This document shows, piece by piece, positions 59,067-64,000 of a DNA stretch of 64,000 nt. The position numbers were made by a program, and so were the translations under genes. Source of the DNA: Haladaptatus sp. ZSTT2 (lineage in GTDB: Archaea > Halobacteriota > Halobacteria > Halobacteriales > Halococcaceae); the NCBI RefSeq assembly GCF_037081775.1, contig NZ_JBAMHQ010000001.1:1116001-1180000 (forward strand), read 5' to 3'. Under the pieces are notes generated by a model that saw nothing but the letters and a program-made list of their open reading frames with translations, ran no database searches and was not told the origin of the DNA. Position 1 is the stretch's first letter, and every line of letters starts with the position of its first letter.

Positions 59067-60737
59067 CTACGCCGCGGTTCCCGCGGCAGACTCGTCTGAG
59101 TTATCGGTCGTCTGTGAGTGGGATTGTGCGACCTTGTAGATGAGCACGCCCTCGTTCTCGTAAACGAGGTCGTAGCGCGGAGCTTCGTACAGCGAGTCTT
59201 GCATCCCGAGGTCCGTGTGGCGTTCTTTCCCGCGAACCGTGTAGTCGCCTTTCGGGACGTAGAGGTAGTCAGGCTGGCGCTCACCGAAGGCAAGCAATTG
59301 CGTGACACAGCTTGCGCTGCCACAGTTCGAGATGGCCTTGTAATATTCGACCTCCCAGTAGTAGGTGTGTGAGGTCGTCCATTCAACCCCCCACGGCCCG
59401 ACAATGATGGTCCTCTCGGTGAACAGGGGTACCCACTCTGCGGTGTCGCCCATCACGACGAACGTGGCATCCTGTGGCGTGTTCGACTGCATCCACTGCA
59501 TGGCATCGCGGTCGTGGTCGTCCATCGTTGCTGGTTGGGCTGCGCTGTGATCATACTCCGTCTGGAGCGTGCTCGTGGCGAAGGCGACGCCCGTCCCAAC
59601 CGCGGTGAGCATGACAAGCACGACGAGCGCGAGCGACACACCGCGATAGAGGTCGCCGCGCGACGTGCGCTCGGTGAGGAACGTTTTGACCGCGGGCAAC
59701 ACGCCATCGTAGACGAGGAAGGCAACGAGCATCGCGCCACCGACGAACAGGAAGCGGTCTTTCCCGATGAGGTAGCTCGCGCCAATCGCCCAGATGGCGA
59801 GGAAATACCGCTTTTTCCAGAGCGCGTAGCCCGCGGCGACGAACACGGCGAGGTAGAACACCGATATGATGTCCTTCTCTTTGATCGGGATGATGAACTG
59901 CCGGTAGATGCGGTGCCAGCCACCGCCGAGACCGTGGTGGGTGCCAGACGCCTGCAGGAAAATTTCTGGCCCGTGGGTGGCGAAAATCTGGAGCCACCAC
60001 GGCGCGGCGATAAGGATGCCACCGCCCGCGACGATGGCACCGTACACGAGCCCGTAGAACGACCGGTCGAACACGGCGTAGGCAAGCAGGTAGCTAAAGG
60101 CGAAAAAGACGGTGTACGTCGGGTGGGTGAGCACTTGGATGCCGAACAGCGCCATCCCGGGCACAATCCACCGACGGTCGCCCGTCTGGAACAGCCGAAT
60201 CCCGGTATATGCTCCAACCAGCGCAATCGTGAACGCTGGAGCGCGGACGATGCCGCCGGCCGAAAGGTGCCACCGGAGCACCGCTGGCGCACCCGCGAAG
60301 ATGATGGCCGCGAGACCAGCCTGTCGTTTCGAGTCGAGTAGGTGGCGCGCGAGGAAGTAGTACGGCACCATCAGGAGCGTCACGACCGCCCCGGGGATGA
60401 AGCGCGTGAGCGTGATGGCACCGACGCCGAACAGGTCACGAATCACCGCGTAGACGTAGAACATGAACGGCGGATACGCGAACGGGACCCCCGCCGCGGT
60501 GTACCCCGGAATGCGTTCGGGGAGCGCGTAGCCGTTTGCGACAATCGCATCGGAGATGGCGATGTACAACCCGCCGACATAGGCCGGGTACTGGTGAGTC
60601 GCGAGGTAGGACACGTAGACTGTGGCCGCTGCGAAGACAGCGAGAGTTAGCCACATTACGTCTGTCCACGTCACTGTGTGGTGACGCCAGTCTGGAAGCA
60701 GCGAGTGACGGGTGCGCGAGCGAGGCGGTGTTGACAT
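59067..60737 (-). CDS. GT-C-like membrane glycosyltransferase
   Basis: A 556-residue protein from ATG 60737. About 11 membrane segments from residue 25 to 390, then an extracytoplasmic domain of about 140 residues. The first large loop contains YVGGLYIAISDAIVANGYA and the acidic residues placed as in PMT/ArnT-type enzymes. Such enzymes use lipid-linked sugars at the outer face. Donor and acceptor unknown. Its promoter is the distant tenth copy of the YTTA-N8-ATAATAA element. TTG 60836 would lengthen it by 33 unlikely residues. Confidence 0.75.
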   Translation of the reverse strand: MSTPPRSRTRHSLLPDWRHHTVTWTDVMWLTLAVFAAATVYVSYLATHQYPAYVGGLYIAISDAIVANGYALPERIPGYTAAGVPFAYPPFMFYVYAVIRDLFGVGAITLTRFIPGAVVTLLMVPYYFLARHLLDSKRQAGLAAIIFAGAPAVLRWHLSAGGIVRAPAFTIALVGAYTGIRLFQTGDRRWIVPGMALFGIQVLTHPTYTVFFAFSYLLAYAVFDRSFYGLVYGAIVAGGGILIAAPWWLQIFATHGPEIFLQASGTHHGLGGGWHRIYRQFIIPIKEKDIISVFYLAVFVAAGYALWKKRYFLAIWAIGASYLIGKDRFLFVGGAMLVAFLVYDGVLPAVKTFLTERTSRGDLYRGVSLALVVLVMLTAVGTGVAFATSTLQTEYDHSAAQPATMDDHDRDAMQWMQSNTPQDATFVVMGDTAEWVPLFTERTIIVGPWGVEWTTSHTYYWEVEYYKAISNCGSASCVTQLLAFGERQPDYLYVPKGDYTVRGKERHTDLGMQDSLYEAPRYDLVYENEGVLIYKVAQSHSQTTDNSDESAAGTAA

Positions 60738-60739
60738 GG

Positions 60740-60823
60740 CTAACTCGTCACCCCACGTGAGCGTACGACAAGGAGGGGGGAGGCGTGGGGGCGACGAAGA
60801 CCACTCTGGGCGAACAGAGTCAT
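60740..60823 (-). CDS. Candidate 27-codon leader ORF of the GT-C gene
   Basis: ATG 60823 lies 27 bases after the ATAATAA box. The 27 codons (MTLFAQSGLRRPHASPLL...) end in TAG at 60740-60742, two bases before ATG 60737. Same arrangement as the 15-codon ORF ahead of DUF4129. Confidence 0.4.
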   Translation of the reverse strand: MTLFAQSGLRRPHASPLLVVRSRGVTS

Positions 60824-60847
60824 TGGATATGTACAATCAAAGAAAGG

Positions 60848-60869
60848 GCATTATTATGGGTGACGTAAG
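60848..60869 (-). promoter_or_regulatory. YTTA-N8-ATAATAA promoter element
   Basis: Minus strand: CTTA, CGTCACCC, ATAATAA, TGC. The last-but-one G of the GG is kept, the final base differs. It lies about 37 kb from the other nine copies. Confidence 0.72.
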
Positions 60870-60928
60870 GACAGAATTTTGAGTGGTCAATCCGGCGTTA
60901 TCTAGCGATTTCACCCACAGTCACGCCA

Positions 60929-61645
60929 TTATAGTTCGACGTGTGAAAGGTTTGCATTAAGCTCGTCTACGTACTCATTGAACGCCTCGATAAACCCCCG
61001 GAAACCCTCTGCGTGGCGCTTTACGTCCGGGGCAGACGGCGGTTCGTACTGTGAGACGAGATACACCCCGCCTTCGCCACCGACGCGAAGGTACGACGCC
61101 CGGTCGCCCTCCCACTTCAACTCCCAGCGCTTTCCTGAAACCGTGGTTTTCCACGCGCCGTAGTCCGTCCCGTTGAATCGGTGGAGCTGGGCGGAAATCG
61201 CATCCGCCGTCTCTCGAATCGTCCGTACGAGACGATTGCGCTCTTCGACGACCGACGCCGTGGACGCAACCTCGGGGAAGTCCGTGTCAACCTCGTCAAG
61301 AATGCCCTCGAACGACGCGACGTGGTCGTTGAACGCCCGGACGAACGCGCCGTAGTCCTCCATCGCCAGCGCGAGGTCGTCGGGCGCGGGTGGCTGTTTC
61401 GTCGACACGACGTAGATGTCGCCCTTCTTGCCCGAGTATCGCAGATAGTCGAGGTTGCCCGCTTCGTACTTGACCGTCCAGTCACCGTTGCTCGTCGAAA
61501 ACGTCTCTTGGCCGTAGTCGCCGCCTTTCAGCAAGGCGAGTTCCCGCGCAATCGTCCCCGCGTGTTCGTACACCGCACTGACGAGTTCGTCTCGCTCCGC
61601 TGCAACATCTTCTGCCTCTGTGATTTCCTCGTCGAGTCCGTCCAT
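60929..61645 (-). CDS. Internally duplicated haloarchaeal protein
   Basis: A 238-residue protein made of two similar units of about 95 residues: residues 19-115 (ELVSAVYEHAGTIARELA ... DYLRYSGKKGDIYVVS) and 130-230 (RLVRTIRETADAISAQLH ... SYLRVGGEGGVYLVS). Each unit is a helix, a strand block with a D-YG motif, then a Y-R-GG strand and a helix with F-X-AFN-V. No membrane segment. Family not recognised. Confidence 0.72.
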   Translation of the reverse strand: MDGLDEEITEAEDVAAERDELVSAVYEHAGTIARELALLKGGDYGQETFSTSNGDWTVKYEAGNLDYLRYSGKKGDIYVVSTKQPPAPDDLALAMEDYGAFVRAFNDHVASFEGILDEVDTDFPEVASTASVVEERNRLVRTIRETADAISAQLHRFNGTDYGAWKTTVSGKRWELKWEGDRASYLRVGGEGGVYLVSQYEPPSAPDVKRHAEGFRGFIEAFNEYVDELNANLSHVEL

Positions 61646-61842
61646 TGGCGACAGTTGGGCGCTTTCGCGTAAAAGGCGTTGGTAAGGGTGGAGTGGAAGT
61701 GTAGGGGTTGAGTCGAAACCACTCACAATGAGTTGTGTGTTGGTCGAATCTACTCCATAATACAGATTCGAACCACGCCCAGACGTGCTCGCTTCGCTGC
61801 GCGCGACTGGTCTCGTTCGAACTGCTCGGTGTCATTTCAACA

Positions 61843-61867
61843 CGCGCCGCTCGAAGTGAGCGGCGCG
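61843..61867 (-). terminator. Strong hairpin after tRNA-Pro
   Basis: Perfect 10-bp stem CGCGCCGCTC/GAGCGGCGCG with loop GAAGT, 7 bases past the tRNA 3' end. It lacks a T-run, so it could be a processing signal rather than a terminator. Confidence 0.45.
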
Positions 61868-61874
61868 ATGGAAA

Positions 61875-61948
61875 ATGGGCCAGCGCAGATTCGAACTGCG
61901 GTTACGGCCACCCGAAGGCCGAAGGATACCAGGCTACCCCACTGGCCC
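61875..61948 (-). tRNA. tRNA-Pro (CGG anticodon)
   Basis: On the minus strand the acceptor GGGCCAG pairs with CTGGCCC; discriminator A. The anticodon arm is CGGCC-TTCGGGT-GGCCG, giving anticodon CGG (decodes CCG). The T-arm is CGCAGTTCGAATCTGCG. CCA is not encoded; no intron is apparent. Confidence 0.94.
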
Positions 61949-61992
61949 GCATCTACGTTTGATGCTCGCCCACCTGTTAATCGTTGCGGACG

Positions 61993-62589
61993 TTAGTACG
62001 TCTCGAACCCTTCGGTGTCGAGGAAATTGTGCGCGACGGTGATGGTGTGGTCTGCATGGAGAATCTCCGGGCCGATGCGAACGCGCAATTCTGCCGCCTC
62101 GGAGAGCAAGGCAGCTTCCTCGTCGGTAAAATCGTGGTGGTCGGAGAGGACGAACACCGGGTTGTTGGGCACGTCCACGGAAGCAATCGGGTCGCCGTCT
62201 TCGTGGAGTTCGATGACCGTGCCGTCGCGGGCAGCGGTTTCGAGAATCGGCTCGAAGCCACGCCTCGAGAGATACACGCCGGGCGAGGCTTCGGCTTCCA
62301 TGTGTCCGATGGCGTTTTGCTTTTCTTCTAACGCATTTCGCACGAGGGCGGCCGTTGAGCGTTCGTCCGGGTTGAGGCGACGGAGTTCGCTCCCCTCGAA
62401 GCGAATCGTCAGTTCGTCCTGCAAGACGAGGTAGACGCGAACGTCTTTGCGGATGTCGTGGGAGAGGAAGAACGCAGAGTTGACACACCGACAAAGCACG
62501 TCCAAGCGGCCCGCACCGCCCGCGAGGTCGTCGAGGGAGAAGTCGGGCGTCGTCGGCGCGTCGTGGCCGAGGATGATGAACTGGCGCAT
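61993..62589 (-). CDS. trmY: tRNA pseudouridine(54) N1-methyltransferase TrmY
   Basis: A 198-residue SPOUT protein. [18 protein letters not shown] at the start, [20 protein letters not shown], and [17 protein letters not shown] near 148-164 (SAM-binding knot region) are TrmY signatures. It methylates pseudouridine 54 in the T-loop of archaeal tRNAs. It lies 44 bases from the tRNA-Pro gene. ATG 62589 removes an unlikely extension. Confidence 0.93.
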   Translation of the reverse strand: MRQFIILGHDAPTTPDFSLDDLAGGAGRLDVLCRCVNSAFFLSHDIRKDVRVYLVLQDELTIRFEGSELRRLNPDERSTAALVRNALEEKQNAIGHMEAEASPGVYLSRRGFEPILETAARDGTVIELHEDGDPIASVDVPNNPVFVLSDHHDFTDEEAALLSEAAELRVRIGPEILHADHTITVAHNFLDTEGFETY

Positions 62590-62674
62590 TGGGAACACAA
62601 ACGGCCCGAACCCGTCATACATCCGTCGAACGCACCCGGCACATTTATTCGAGTTTGTCAGTATCTCCGTGATA

Positions 62675-64000
62675 ATGACCGACGTGCGCGAGGAGACCGC
62701 AGCGCTGCTCGAAAAACGGCCCGAGATGGCCGATTCGTTGGAGCAACTGCTCGCAGTCGATGCGCAGCAGGCGACGTGGACGTTTGGCGACATCCCGCTC
62801 GACTCCGGTGCGTTCGGCGAGGTCGTCTCCCGCAATATCGTCGAAAAACACGACGGCGGCTACCGCGTGGCAGATCGGAAGGCCGTGAAAGCTGCCCTCA
62901 ACGGCGAGACCACGACCGAGCGAACCACGCCGGCTGTTTCGTTTTCGCTCCTCGCCTTCGACAGCCGCGCCGCCGCGCTCCTCGCCGGTGCGCTCGTCTT
63001 TCTCGGCGCCGTCCGCTCGATATTTGTTACCAGCGTGTTCCGCGACGGCCACGTCGTCCTCGGCGCGAACGACCCCTACTACTACCGCTATTGGGTCGAA
63101 CAGGTCGTCACGAACACGAACAGCGTATTCGACTTTTCCGGACTCTCTGCGCTCCCCGACGTGGTTGCCAAGGGCGAACCCCTCCTCGTCGCAACCCTCT
63201 GGTGGGTTTCTTCGTTGTTCGGCGGCATGGACGCGACCGGCCCCGTCCTCGCGCTGTATCCCGTCGTCGCCGCCGTCATCACGGGCGCGCTCGTCTACCT
63301 GCTCGCCACGGAACTCACCGACGACCGGCGCGTTGGCCTCGCAAGCGTGCTTCTGCTCGCGCTCATCCCCGGCCACGCCCTGCGCACCAGTCTCGGGTTT
63401 GCAGACCACCACGCCTTCGATTACCCGTGGCTTGCGCTCACGATGCTCGCCGTCGTCATCCTCGCCCGCCATGGCGCGTTGGGCGACCTCAGAACCCGCC
63501 CGAAGACGTGGCTCGCAACCCTCGCCCTCGGCGTCGGCGTCGCCGGGCAAACCCTCGCGTGGGAGGCCGGACCGCTGCTCATCGTCCCGATTGGCTTCTA
63601 CGTCGCCTTCCGCGCACTCTCAGACGTGCGCGCAGGTCAGTCGCCGCTCACATCGAATCTCGCACTCCTTCCAGGACTCGCCCTTGGGGCACTCCTCACC
63701 GCCTTTTTCCACGTGAGTTTCGGCTGGCACACGACACAGGTCGCCTCTGCTCCAGCACTCCTCCTCATCGCCGTTTTCGGCGTACTCGCGATTGGCGAGG
63801 TGAGCTATCGAGCACAGCTCTCGACTGCGGTGCTCGGCACGCTCGAAGCAGTCGGGGCGATTGTCGGCGTTCTCGCCTTCCGGGCGCTGCTTCCAGAGTA
63901 CTGGGCGCGCTTGGTTGACCAAATAAACCGGCTCATCTCCCCACAGGACATCGTCGAGACGGAATCGCTGTTCAACGGCGACTCGATGGGCTTTCTGCTC
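62675..64000 (+). CDS. AglB/STT3-like oligosaccharyltransferase (partial)
   Basis: The frame starts at ATG 62675 and runs off the right edge after 442 codons. Residues 1-90 are a soluble, winged-helix-like domain ([37 protein letters not shown]) that is unusual for an STT3. From about 95 come many membrane segments. The first external loop has [13 protein letters not shown] (catalytic D-X-D-like, about 134-146) and the next [12 protein letters not shown] (about 246-257), both typical of AglB/STT3. The WWDYG region lies outside the window. Transfers lipid-linked glycans to Asn. Could be a second AglB paralogue. Confidence 0.85.
   Translation, partial: MTDVREETAALLEKRPEMADSLEQLLAVDAQQATWTFGDIPLDSGAFGEVVSRNIVEKHDGGYRVADRKAVKAALNGETTTERTTPAVSFSLLAFDSRAAALLAGALVFLGAVRSIFVTSVFRDGHVVLGANDPYYYRYWVEQVVTNTNSVFDFSGLSALPDVVAKGEPLLVATLWWVSSLFGGMDATGPVLALYPVVAAVITGALVYLLATELTDDRRVGLASVLLLALIPGHALRTSLGFADHHAFDYPWLALTMLAVVILARHGALGDLRTRPKTWLATLALGVGVAGQTLAWEAGPLLIVPIGFYVAFRALSDVRAGQSPLTSNLALLPGLALGALLTAFFHVSFGWHTTQVASAPALLLIAVFGVLAIGEVSYRAQLSTAVLGTLEAVGAIVGVLAFRALLPEYWARLVDQINRLISPQDIVETESLFNGDSMGFLL

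Noticed and set aside
61760-61850. Second tRNA or tRNA fragment near tRNA-Pro
   Set aside because: Only CAGATTCGAAC is shared with the T-arm; no acceptor or anticodon arm could be built.
62458-63918. Plus-strand frame of 486 codons
   Set aside because: It is extremely Arg/Pro-rich and out of frame with the STT3-like gene, whose motifs are clear. It also covers the start of trmY on the other strand.

Overview
The window is from a halophilic archaeon (class Halobacteria). The evidence is the acidic, Asp/Glu-rich proteome, high GC, many apparently leaderless genes, Tat-type lipoprotein signals, and lineage markers: CetZ, the archaeosine enzymes TgtA, ArcS and RaSEA, TrmY, the F420 genes cofC/cofG/cofH, a fused siroheme decarboxylase, a HalOD1 protein, a SAMP-like modifier and an AglB/STT3-like transferase. 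The genus cannot be fixed from sequence alone. No rRNA, CRISPR array, insertion sequence or replication origin was seen.

Layout. 1-1.7 kb: a secreted acidic-repeat protein cut by the left edge, and a membrane-anchored winged-helix protein. 2-18 kb: a surface-polysaccharide or glycosylation locus with a nucleotide-sugar dehydrogenase, several glycosyltransferases, a DUF354 protein, polytopic membrane proteins, a Wzx-like flippase with a Thr-rich stalk, a DUF1616 protein, a sulfatase-fold protein and a Tat-exported beta-helix protein. 18-22.5 kb: a DUF4129/DUF58/MoxR module. 22.5-26.6 kb: an unexplained structured region, a DsbA-like lipoprotein, an alpha/beta-hydrolase lipoprotein, an Eis-like acetyltransferase and two small membrane proteins. 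26.6-31.4 kb: siroheme decarboxylase with a duplicated C-terminal scrap beside it, SDR, GNAT, TrpD-like protein, cyclophilin and ferredoxin. 31.4-32.3 kb: tRNA-Leu(TAA) followed by repeated copies of its 3' end, an integration scar. 32.3-46.8 kb: housekeeping genes, including TrkA between two RAM-domain proteins, thymidylate kinase, CetZ, F420 synthesis and purine synthesis (purC, purU, purS, purQ). 46.8-53.9 kb: a hidden 56-codon gene, RaSEA, an M20 peptidase, VanZ, an aldehyde:ferredoxin oxidoreductase, twin membrane proteins and a SAMP operon. 54-64 kb: ArcS and TgtA, NUDIX, IMPase, a GT-C-like glycosyltransferase, tRNA-Pro(CGG), TrmY and an STT3-like transferase cut by the right edge.

The most striking pattern is a promoter-like element, YTTA-N8-ATAATAA (usually followed by GG), with an invariant 8-base spacer. 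It precedes ten transcription units: nine between 2 and 24 kb (polysaccharide genes, flippase, DUF1616, sulfatase-fold, DUF4129/DUF58, MoxR, DsbA-like and alpha/beta hydrolase) and one at 60.85 kb (GT-C-like glycosyltransferase). In nine of ten the first ATG lies 25-30 bases past the box, as for leaderless transcripts. In three of these that ATG opens a 15-28 codon mini-ORF ending at or near the start of the real gene. I infer one cell-surface regulon joining polysaccharide export, the MoxR/DUF58 module and exported redox/hydrolase proteins.
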